Source: Alicyclobacillaceae bacterium I2511 (GTDB taxonomy: Bacteria; Bacillota; Bacilli; Alicyclobacillales; Alicyclobacillaceae). Taken from it: a stretch of DNA of 64,000 bases. The stretch is taken from assembly GCA_003584005.1 (NCBI GenBank), contig QXHL01000012.1, positions 1-64,000 on the forward strand, written 5' to 3'. Made by a program: the position numbers and the translations under genes. Shown here in pieces: positions 43,967-51,686 of the stretch; position 1 is the first letter of the stretch; the number at the start of each line of letters is the position of its first letter. Below the pieces are notes generated by a model. It ran no database searches. It worked only from the letters and a program-made list of their open reading frames with translations, and was not told where the DNA came from.

Positions 43967-44776
43967 ATGACGAGCATACAAGCTATGATTCTTGGAGTTG
44001 TTCAAGGCATTACCGAATTTTTGCCCGTGAGTAGTTCGGGTCATCTGGTAGTTTTAGAAAGGATTTGGCATATTTCCGATGGGGGCCTGTTATTTATTAC
44101 TTTTTTACATCTAGGTACCTTATTGGCTGTTGTCTGGGTTTTTAAGCAAGAGTGTCTATGGCTCATTCGCCACCCCAAAGCATGGGTTAACCGAATGATT
44201 TTAGCCGCTTTAATTCCCACGGTGGTTATCGGTGTGATTTTTGAAGAGTTGTTTGAGGACCTATTTTCTAACGCAGTTACCTTAGGTTTCGAGTTTGTGA
44301 TTACCGGGATTATTCTGTGGTGGATGGATTCTCTGGGAAACCGTCCGGGAAAATCAGAAACGGATATGACCGCAGTAGATGCTATGTGGGTTGGAATTCT
44401 CCAAGGTGTATCCATTTTACCCGCCTTATCTAGGTCTGGTTTGACCATTGCGGCTGGTTTGTGGAGGGGAATGGATGGAACGGCCGCCGGAAGGTTCTCC
44501 TTCCTACTCGCTATTCCGTCGATTTTAGGGGCTACTTTCGTTGAACTGGATGATTTATGGGAGTCCCATGGATTGCTTCACCAGGTGCCCTGGTCCCCAC
44601 TATTGATTGGCACTGTTGCTGCATTACTGGCAGGATATGTGTCTGTGAAGGGAACCTTGTGGCTCTTGCAAACCGCTCGCATGAGGTTTTTCGCAATCTA
44701 TGTTTGGGGGTTGGCAGTGTTCATCCTCTGGGACCAAATCACTGTTCATCGTTGGTTTCCACCCCTCCTCCATTAA
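43967..44776 (+). CDS. uppP: undecaprenyl-diphosphatase (BacA type)
   Basis: Membrane phosphatase that recycles undecaprenyl diphosphate in cell-wall synthesis and confers bacitracin tolerance. GVVQGITEFLPVSSSGHLV (near residue 8) holds the catalytic glutamate, and LPALSRSGLTI (near 158) the arginine and serine. About eight membrane segments. 269 aa. ATG 43967 has GGTGGGAGGCC upstream; the longer reading from 43898 does not. Confidence 0.93.
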   Translation: MTSIQAMILGVVQGITEFLPVSSSGHLVVLERIWHISDGGLLFITFLHLGTLLAVVWVFKQECLWLIRHPKAWVNRMILAALIPTVVIGVIFEELFEDLFSNAVTLGFEFVITGIILWWMDSLGNRPGKSETDMTAVDAMWVGILQGVSILPALSRSGLTIAAGLWRGMDGTAAGRFSFLLAIPSILGATFVELDDLWESHGLLHQVPWSPLLIGTVAALLAGYVSVKGTLWLLQTARMRFFAIYVWGLAVFILWDQITVHRWFPPLLH

Positions 44777-44814
44777 CAGACCAATGCCTGGCCTAACTGC
44801 AGAGAGTACAAAGA

Positions 44815-44845
44815 ACCCGTCCCATCGGACAGCGCTGGGACGGGT
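44815..44845. terminator. hairpin between uppP and ylbJ
   Basis: ACCCGTCCCA (44815-44824) and TGGGACGGGT (44836-44845) are perfectly complementary around an 11-base loop. No good T-run follows on plus, and on the minus strand TTCTTTGT follows, so it may end both convergent genes. Confidence 0.6.
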
Positions 44846-44948
44846 ACAAAAAAGGTAGGACCAAGAGATCCTAAAGGAACTATTAGGGATTTGGCAGAGG
44901 CTGCATACGGACTCCAGACAAGCATTCATACCGAGATTTCTGGATGTT

Positions 44949-46229
44949 TTAACGCCGCGGCAGGCGAACGTGCCAAGCCACAATGCGGAATCCCCTTCTC
45001 AAAGTAAACATTAGACTCAGCATCAGACTCAGCGTCAAGAGACACGCAATGGCCCATCCCCAAACACTTAAATCAGTCCACCAGATGTGCCACCAGGGTG
45101 CACCGCTGTTAGCCATTTGAAAGGACGTGAAAGCCGGCAGGACCGCAAAGGCGTGTGCAGCAGCTTTTCCAATCCCCAAAAAATATAGCAGAACTGTTAA
45201 TCCTGCGGCTAAAATGGCATGCAAAAACCGGGCCAAAAAATAGGGTGTCATACGAATGTCTGTGTTAGTAATCACGCTAGCCACCTGAGCATGTACGGCC
45301 AACCCACTCCAAGCAATGATGCCACTAACCAGGGCCAGGCGCTGCAAAATGGGAGCTTGCGTCACTGCAGCCGTCTGTGCGCTACCAATATCGATTTCCA
45401 ATACTCCCGCCAAAGTGGGATGGACCAAGGAAGTATCAATGCCAAAAAGATGGTATAGAAAAACAAATGGGAGTCCAATCAAAGCCAGCAGACCAGACAG
45501 TCGCAAGATGTCAATCATCACAGCAAAAAACACGATAAAGCCACAAATCATCAGGAGCGTCATAATAGACTCGGTGACCGCTTCGCGCAACAATTTTCCA
45601 AACGGTCGACCGTCCTCTTGACGAGCTTTAAACACTTCAGTCAATGCCCGTATCAGGATACTGCCGCGGCCCCGCACTTGCTCAACGGGTTCAGTCCGAT
45701 TCTCACGCCGTCCCCACAGTTTAAAACTAACTCCAACCAGGAATGCGGACACGTAATGGGCAATGGCCAGCAGACCGCCTACGGCAGCAGATTTGAACAT
45801 ACCTACCGCTACCGCACCAATCATAAACAATGGATCTGCCGTGTTTGTAAATGCCAGTAAGCGTTCACCCTCGATTCGACTGCACAGGCCCTGCTCTCGA
45901 AAACGTGCGGTAATCACGGCATCCATCGGATAGCCCGCAGCCAGACCCATAGACAAAGCAAAAGCCCCAATCCCGGGAACGCCAAACAGGGGACGCATCA
46001 GGGGTTCTAGCAGCACCCCAAGACCGCGCACAACTCCAAGCCCAAGCATCAATTCTGCCAAAATAAAAAAAGGCAGCAAAGAGGGGAAAACAATATCCCA
46101 AAAAACCTTTAATCCAGCGATACCTGCTGCAAATCCCTGTTCTGGATATATGACCAGGGCCAAGGTGAAGACGATGACAGCTAGGCCGAGTAAAACCGTC
46201 GACCACTGGTCCCTCCGTCTCTGCGCCAA
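44949..46229 (-). CDS. ylbJ: sporulation integral membrane protein YlbJ
   Basis: A polytopic membrane protein (426 aa) needed for spore cortex formation in B. subtilis. The nucleoside-recognition (Gate) domain is evident: VFWDIVFPSLLPFFILAELMLGLG near residue 41, ALSMGLAAGYPMDAVITARF near 90 and FTNTADPLFMIGAVAVGMF near 127. The TTG start follows AAGGAGGG. It is far from its usual B. subtilis neighbours and appears inserted between uppP and ypjD. Confidence 0.9.
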   Translation of the reverse strand: MAQRRRDQWSTVLLGLAVIVFTLALVIYPEQGFAAGIAGLKVFWDIVFPSLLPFFILAELMLGLGVVRGLGVLLEPLMRPLFGVPGIGAFALSMGLAAGYPMDAVITARFREQGLCSRIEGERLLAFTNTADPLFMIGAVAVGMFKSAAVGGLLAIAHYVSAFLVGVSFKLWGRRENRTEPVEQVRGRGSILIRALTEVFKARQEDGRPFGKLLREAVTESIMTLLMICGFIVFFAVMIDILRLSGLLALIGLPFVFLYHLFGIDTSLVHPTLAGVLEIDIGSAQTAAVTQAPILQRLALVSGIIAWSGLAVHAQVASVITNTDIRMTPYFLARFLHAILAAGLTVLLYFLGIGKAAAHAFAVLPAFTSFQMANSGAPWWHIWWTDLSVWGWAIACLLTLSLMLSLMFTLRRGFRIVAWHVRLPRR

Positions 46230-46446
46230 TTCAGTACCCTCCTTCTCATGCTACGCGCCCGCAAGTTGTCCACTTAATCCGTAAATCCTATGTGGCAAGC
46301 AGATGTTTATGACCCAATGGTCTGCGCAATCGGGTAGTCGTTGTCTGAACCCCGGAAATAGCGATATGATGATGGGAGAATTAAGGCAAAGACGAACCTG
46401 TTTGAAACAGGTTGTTGAAAAACTTATTGCAGGGAGTTTGGGGTAC

Positions 46447-46788
46447 ATGTCTGTCACCCTCGCACAGGTGCAACAACAGGTAGATGAGTACATTCGCCAG
46501 TTTGCAGAAGGCTACTTTCCACCCATGTCTTTGGTGGTACGTTTAACCGAAGAACTCGGAGAGTTAGCCAGAGAAGTCAACCATAGTTTTGGTGAAAAAC
46601 GTAAAAAATCCACTGAGCCTATTGGCAGTATTGCCTTAGAACTGGGAGATTTACTGTTTGTCTTAAGCTGTCTTGCCAATGAATTGAAAATTGATTTGTC
46701 CGATGCTTTTTCGGCCGTCATGGACAAGTATGAAACCCGAGACATTCACCGCTGGACTCCCAAGTTTCCGGAGCAACCAAAAGACTAG
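46447..46788 (+). CDS. ypjD: MazG-like nucleotide pyrophosphohydrolase YpjD
   Basis: Expected to hydrolyse nucleoside triphosphates to monophosphates and diphosphate. The MazG signature is RLTEELGELAREVNH (near residue 30) followed by ELGDLLFVLSCLANEL (near 59), supplying the acidic metal ligands. 113 aa, as in B. subtilis YpjD. The ATG at 46447 follows GGGAGTTTGGGG; the in-frame start at 46303 is preceded by sequence without a ribosome site. It precedes dapB as in Bacillus. Confidence 0.87.
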   Translation: MSVTLAQVQQQVDEYIRQFAEGYFPPMSLVVRLTEELGELAREVNHSFGEKRKKSTEPIGSIALELGDLLFVLSCLANELKIDLSDAFSAVMDKYETRDIHRWTPKFPEQPKD

Positions 46789-46852
46789 GGTGTCAGAAAC
46801 AGTTACAAATCATTAAGGGAGTGCTAAATTATGAAAGATGGGAGCCTAACTA

Positions 46853-47674
46853 ATGGAGGATATTTCAAATCCAATCACAATAGCTCTAGCAGGTGCCACT
46901 GGGAAAATGGGTTTATCTGCGGCTGCAGCAATTCTTGGTGATCCCCGTTTTCAGTTAAGTGCAGTCCTAGTCCATCACCAGTCCGCCAATTTGCAGCTCC
47001 CCTGCCCAACGTACACAAACGTCGATACCCTGTTGACGGAGATTCATCCTCGTGTTTGGCTAGACTTTACCGACGCCAACAGTGTTGGCACCCACGTGGA
47101 TGCTTGTCTGGAGTACGGAGTTCGTCCGGTAATTGGCACCACTGGCTATACCGATACAGACTTGAAACAGTGGCATGAGCGTTATTTGGCAGCAGACTTG
47201 GGAGGAATTGTGGCCCCTAACTTTGCCATTGGGGCACTTCTCATGATGCGATTTGCTGCGGAAGCTAGTCGCTTTTTTAGTCACGCAGAAATCATTGAAT
47301 TACACCATGTGGGGAAAAAGGATGCCCCTTCAGGCACGGCGAGGCGAACCGCAGAAACCATGGCGAAAGCAAGAGAACAAGCCAGATCTGTTACTGCACT
47401 CCCGGCGCGTCTTTTAGAAGCAGAGTTGTCCCCTTCTGACGAGAATCTATCGACAGCGCGTGGTCTGTCTGTCGCGGGGATTGCAGTGCACAGTGTTCGC
47501 CTGCCTGGACTTGTAGCCCACCAAGAGGTCTTACTAGGCGGACAAGGAGAGACCCTTACTGTGAGACATGATACTTATGACCGCCAAAGCTTTATGCCGG
47601 GTGTCTTATTGGCGTTAGATAAGGTAGAACAGGTGCGTGGCATTGTCTATGGATTGGAACACTTACTGTGGTAA
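46853..47674 (+). CDS. dapB: 4-hydroxy-tetrahydrodipicolinate reductase
   Basis: Reduces the dihydropicolinate-stage intermediate in lysine and diaminopimelate synthesis. ALAGATGKMG (residues 10-19) is the nucleotide-binding glycine loop; GTTGY (near 100), ELHHVGKKDAPSGTARRTAE (near 148) holds the catalytic histidine and lysine, and the C-terminal SFMPGVLLALDKV is typical. 273 aa. It supplies meso-diaminopimelate to peptidoglycan and dipicolinate to spores. mgsA starts 14 bases after its stop. Confidence 0.94.
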   Translation: MEDISNPITIALAGATGKMGLSAAAAILGDPRFQLSAVLVHHQSANLQLPCPTYTNVDTLLTEIHPRVWLDFTDANSVGTHVDACLEYGVRPVIGTTGYTDTDLKQWHERYLAADLGGIVAPNFAIGALLMMRFAAEASRFFSHAEIIELHHVGKKDAPSGTARRTAETMAKAREQARSVTALPARLLEAELSPSDENLSTARGLSVAGIAVHSVRLPGLVAHQEVLLGGQGETLTVRHDTYDRQSFMPGVLLALDKVEQVRGIVYGLEHLLW

Positions 47675-47688
47675 TAGGAGGATAGATT

Positions 47689-48111
47689 ATGAATATTGCT
47701 CTAATTGCCCATGACAAAAAAAAAGCGGATCTCGTCAACTTTGTGCTTGCATACCAGAGCATTTTTAGCCACTATGAACTGTTTGCTACGGGTACTACTG
47801 GACTACGCATTGCCGAAGCCACTGGATTACCTATTTCGCGTGTACAGTCAGGTCCACTGGGCGGCGATCAGCAGATTGGCGCAATGATTGCCGAGGACCG
47901 CATGGATTTGATTATCTTCTTGCGAGACCCATTGACCGCACAACCCCATGAGCCTGATATTGCAGCACTGTTGCGCCTGTGTGACGTGCACAATGTACCG
48001 GTAGCCACTAACCTAGCGACTGCTGAAGCCCTACTACGGGCCCTCGAACATGGGGCGCTAGACTGGCGGCGGACAATTCGGACCGATGGGCCAGCAGAGC
48101 GACGCTTATGA
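47689..48111 (+). CDS. mgsA: methylglyoxal synthase
   Basis: Converts dihydroxyacetone phosphate to methylglyoxal plus phosphate. [12 protein letters not shown] (residues 5-16) and [10 protein letters not shown] (near 32) are the phosphate sites. [11 protein letters not shown] (near 58), with its catalytic aspartate, and FLRDPL (near 77) complete the family pattern. 140 aa. AGGAGG precedes the ATG. It overlaps bshA by 4 bases. The bshB1 deacetylase that sits between them in B. subtilis is missing. Confidence 0.94.
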   Translation: MNIALIAHDKKKADLVNFVLAYQSIFSHYELFATGTTGLRIAEATGLPISRVQSGPLGGDQQIGAMIAEDRMDLIIFLRDPLTAQPHEPDIAALLRLCDVHNVPVATNLATAEALLRALEHGALDWRRTIRTDGPAERRL

Positions 48112-49241
48112 GAATTGGGATTAGTTGTTACCCTACAGTTGGGGGCTCTGGAGCGGTGGCCACAGAACTGGGCAAGGCCTTGGCACACAAAGGCCATCAG
48201 GTGCACTTTATTGTGACAGATGTTCCCTTTCGACTGGGGGAGTTTCACCAAAATATATTCGTCCATGAAGAAGACACAAGTACTTACCCGGTGTTGCGAA
48301 CTCCTCTTTATGATCTATCTTTAGCGGCGCTTATGGCTAGAACCATTCGTGAACAAAATTTAGATATTTTACATGTCCATTATGCACTTCCCTTTGCGGT
48401 ATGTGCCTTTTTAGCCAAACAAATGACAGAAAATCATCACTGCAAAGTTGTCACAACCCTCCACGGTACAGACATCACTGTCCTGGCACAAGACAGCAGT
48501 CTGTACGACGTCATTCAACTGGGGATTGCCCGAAGTGATGCGGTGACAGCGGTCAGTTACAGTTTGGCAGAGCAAACACAGGTTTTATTTCCGCACTCTC
48601 CGTCCATCCAAACGATTCACAATTTTGTCGATCCGGACGTTTTTCGTCCCGTTTGTCACCCGGATATGCGCAGGTGTTTTGCCGCAGACGACGAGAAAAT
48701 TCTCCTGCACATCTCTAATTTTCGAGCGGTCAAACGGGTTACTGACGTCGTCCGGGTGTTTGTACGAGTACAGGAGCGTGTTAAGTCACGGCTGTTATTG
48801 GTAGGGGAGGGGCCGGAAGAGGGAGCAGCACGCAACCTTGTGCAGGAGCTGGATTTAGCATCTAAAGTGCGCTTTCTAGGGAGGCAGGATGAAGTGGCAG
48901 ACCTGTTTGCTACAGCGGATCTGTTGCTGTTGCCATCTCAAAAGGAAAGCTTTGGGCTGGTGGCACTAGAAGCTATGTCCACAGGTGTGCCAGTAGTTGG
49001 GTCACGAGCAGGGGGCATTCCAGAAGTCGTGGCACACGGCAAGACTGGCTTTTTGACTGAGATAGGAGATATTGCGACCATGTCAGAAGAAGCAATACGG
49101 TTGTTAACAGATGATGAATTGTATCACCGCATGTCTGTGGCGGGCCGAGAGCGGGCACAAACGCAATTTCATATCCAGGACAAGGTTGCCGAGTACGAGT
49201 CTTTATATGTATCGCTACTTGATGTGGCCGGGAAAAAATAA
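48108..49241 (+). CDS. bshA: N-acetyl-alpha-D-glucosaminyl L-malate synthase (BshA)
   Basis: GT4 glycosyltransferase that starts bacillithiol synthesis by joining GlcNAc to malate. The N-terminal [18 protein letters not shown] is characteristic; HVHYALPFA (near residue 84) and the C-terminal [20 protein letters not shown] (near 276) form the nucleotide-sugar site. 377 aa. It overlaps mgsA (ATGA). A BshB deacetylase and BshC must be encoded elsewhere. Confidence 0.93.
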   Translation: MRIGISCYPTVGGSGAVATELGKALAHKGHQVHFIVTDVPFRLGEFHQNIFVHEEDTSTYPVLRTPLYDLSLAALMARTIREQNLDILHVHYALPFAVCAFLAKQMTENHHCKVVTTLHGTDITVLAQDSSLYDVIQLGIARSDAVTAVSYSLAEQTQVLFPHSPSIQTIHNFVDPDVFRPVCHPDMRRCFAADDEKILLHISNFRAVKRVTDVVRVFVRVQERVKSRLLLVGEGPEEGAARNLVQELDLASKVRFLGRQDEVADLFATADLLLLPSQKESFGLVALEAMSTGVPVVGSRAGGIPEVVAHGKTGFLTEIGDIATMSEEAIRLLTDDELYHRMSVAGRERAQTQFHIQDKVAEYESLYVSLLDVAGKK

Positions 49242-49271
49242 AAGTTGGTTTGCTGCAAGGAGCGTGCAGGG

Positions 49272-50606
49272 ATGGAGAAGCCATGGCCAAGTTTTGTTTC
49301 AACTGTATTACAAACCCTGCAGAAATCCGGTTTTGAAGCCATGTTGGTGGGGGGCTGCGTTCGAGATGGCTTGTTGCAAAGGCGTGCACGAGATTATGAT
49401 GTGGCTACAAATGCGACACCCCACCAAGTGATGTCCCTGTTTCCAAAAACCGCGTCCACAGGCATTCAACATGGTACAGTTACGGTGATTAGCAAAGGCC
49501 AGCCAATAGAGGTCACCACTTACCGGGTGGATTTGGGTTATTCAGACGGCCGACACCCTGAAAAGGTCTGCTTTACTCCCAACTTGGTGGAAGACTTAGC
49601 ACGCCGAGACTTTACCATCAACGCCATTGCGCAAGACTTACAGGGCCGCTTTATAGACCCGTATCAAGGGCGGGTTGACTTGGGACGACAAACGATTCGC
49701 TGTGTGGGTTCCCCAACGATTCGCTTTCAAGAAGATTCCTTGCGTATCCTGCGAGCTTTGCGTTTAGCGGCTGAACTCGCGTTTAGCATTGAAAAAACGA
49801 CCTTTTATGAAATGCTGAATGCCGCACCCCTGTTGGCGAAGTTGCCTGGAGAACGGGTGGGTCAGGAACTGTGGCGATTGGCGGCTGCAGGCCACTGGTT
49901 TGAGAAACTGCAGTCTCTTGCAAATATTACATTCTGGGAACCATTGGGCCCGGCCGTTTCGAGCCTTCAACCGGGTTTGGCAGCCCTTTCCCGGGAGAAC
50001 GAAATACATCAAAAAGCTTGGCTAACGGTGCCAGAAAATCCGGAGGATTCCCAGCAGCGAGCCTTAGCCGCTTTAATAACATGGCTGTGGGCAGGGAAAC
50101 AATCTCTGGAGTCCGCGGAGGCACTGGCCCGCCACTGTGGCTGGTCCAAGGCTATCGGGAATACCTTGACACATACTTTGGCCATGATGCAAGATGACCC
50201 CGCTGTATGGTCTATACTTGATTGGCGCATACATCTCTATGAGGGTCCACGAGAGTCCCTGGGGTTGGCTTGTCGCATATTAGATTGGTTCGCTGGTCTG
50301 GACCCCGGTGCTGCCAATTCTCGCTGGCGCCTTTGCCAAAAAATTTGGGACAAACATCCCCTGCAAACACCGCGTGCTTTGAGTATTACAGGTGAAGACC
50401 TGATTCATCTGGGACTGCAAGGACAGAACATAGGGCAAGTAAAAAAAGCCTTGGTGGCAGCAGTGTTGTCTGAACGTTGTCCTAACCAGCGGCAGAGCCT
50501 ACTCACACTGGCCCGGGAAATATCACAGCCTTTGGCATACCCACAGAACGAAGTGCTTGAACCAACAAACACACCCGAATCTTGGCATGGCTGGGAACAG
50601 GGCTGA
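49272..50606 (+). CDS. cca: CCA-adding tRNA nucleotidyltransferase
   Basis: Adds or repairs the 3' CCA of tRNAs. The head domain has VGGCVRDGLLQRRARDYDVATNA (split: VGGCVRDGLL near 26 with the catalytic aspartates in DYDV), RRDFTINAIAQD (near 109) and RFQEDSLRILRALRLA (near 149). 444 aa, slightly longer than many class II enzymes. ATG 49272 follows AAGGAG; the TTG at 49245 is less likely. birA follows closely. Confidence 0.93.
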   Translation: MEKPWPSFVSTVLQTLQKSGFEAMLVGGCVRDGLLQRRARDYDVATNATPHQVMSLFPKTASTGIQHGTVTVISKGQPIEVTTYRVDLGYSDGRHPEKVCFTPNLVEDLARRDFTINAIAQDLQGRFIDPYQGRVDLGRQTIRCVGSPTIRFQEDSLRILRALRLAAELAFSIEKTTFYEMLNAAPLLAKLPGERVGQELWRLAAAGHWFEKLQSLANITFWEPLGPAVSSLQPGLAALSRENEIHQKAWLTVPENPEDSQQRALAALITWLWAGKQSLESAEALARHCGWSKAIGNTLTHTLAMMQDDPAVWSILDWRIHLYEGPRESLGLACRILDWFAGLDPGAANSRWRLCQKIWDKHPLQTPRALSITGEDLIHLGLQGQNIGQVKKALVAAVLSERCPNQRQSLLTLAREISQPLAYPQNEVLEPTNTPESWHGWEQG

Positions 50607-50639
50607 GAATTGCCGCGATACAGACAGGAGATGGCCGAC

Positions 50640-51686
50640 GTGGAGCAGCGAAACATACATCCAACCACTCGAATTCCCGTGCGTTCCGAATCCGAACAGA
50701 TCCGTGATCAGATTATACAATTTTTTTTGCAGGCTAACGGTGGATTTGTCAGCACCAGGGACCTCAGCGTTCGGCTGGGTATATCGCGCACCGCTGTTTG
50801 GAAACACATTCAATTACTGGAATCTATTGGATTTTCATTCACCGTTCAGCCACGACTCGGCCATCGACTTGAAATAGTTCCCAATATTATACTGTTACCC
50901 CTTTTGGAAAGGCATTTATCCGCAACCTGTCAACTAGGGCGAGAAGTCAAGTGGTTGTCAGAAGTGGACTCCACGAATGCTGTGGCCACGCGTCTAGCGG
51001 CTTTGGGTGCACCCCATGGTACCGTCGTTGTCGCCGCGCGCCAAACCGCTGGTAGAGGGCGGCGCGGCCGAACCTGGTTCTCTCCTGTCGGCGGTCTGTG
51101 GGTGTCCGTATTATTGCGACGTCCCATTCCCTTGCAACACGCTGCAGAATTGACTTTATTAAGCAGTTTTGCAATGCGTCGAGCCTTAATGGCAGAAACC
51201 AACCTCCACATTGATGTGAAGTGGCCCAATGACCTACTGTACAACGGCAAGAAAGTGTGTGGAATTTTGGCGGAAATTCGTTCCGAAGGGGAGAGCTTAG
51301 CGACGGCAGTGCTAGGAATGGGTGTCAATACAAATCTATTAGCAACCGATTTCCCAACAGACTTGTTGAAAAACGCTGCCACTCTTTCCACCGCGCGAAA
51401 TCAGCCAGTGTCCCACCAGAAGGTATTGGCCCAAGTACTTTCCCAGTTAGATCCATGGGTTGAGCAATTGTCTACTGGGCAAAGCGTATTCCCACAAATC
51501 GCTAAAGAATGGCGACAATCTTGCATTACTTTGGGACAGTCAGTCCGAGTTAATACCCCGGCGGGTCTGGTGACAGGACAAGCCATCGCGGTGGATGATG
51601 GGGGGATTTTGTATGTGCGTACACAGTCTGGTTTGATGCAGAAAATTCATACCGGAGACGTGTTGTTCGAGGAGGGTCAAGAGTGA
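50640..51686 (+). CDS. birA: bifunctional biotin ligase / biotin operon repressor
   Basis: Attaches biotin to carboxylases through biotinyl-AMP and, with an N-terminal winged helix, represses biotin genes. The HTH is seen at LSVRLGISRTAVWKHIQLLE (about residues 41-60); the catalytic GRGRRGRTWFSP lies near 138, VKWPNDLLYNGKKVCGIL near 192. 348 aa from GTG 50640, which follows AGGAG with 9-base spacing; starts at 50631 or 50610 are also possible. It overlaps dinG by 4 bases (GTGA). Confidence 0.9.
   Translation: MEQRNIHPTTRIPVRSESEQIRDQIIQFFLQANGGFVSTRDLSVRLGISRTAVWKHIQLLESIGFSFTVQPRLGHRLEIVPNIILLPLLERHLSATCQLGREVKWLSEVDSTNAVATRLAALGAPHGTVVVAARQTAGRGRRGRTWFSPVGGLWVSVLLRRPIPLQHAAELTLLSSFAMRRALMAETNLHIDVKWPNDLLYNGKKVCGILAEIRSEGESLATAVLGMGVNTNLLATDFPTDLLKNAATLSTARNQPVSHQKVLAQVLSQLDPWVEQLSTGQSVFPQIAKEWRQSCITLGQSVRVNTPAGLVTGQAIAVDDGGILYVRTQSGLMQKIHTGDVLFEEGQE

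Noticed and set aside
44041-44448. minus-strand open frame of 135 codons inside uppP
   Set aside because: It lies wholly antisense to a well-supported membrane-enzyme gene and shows no motifs.
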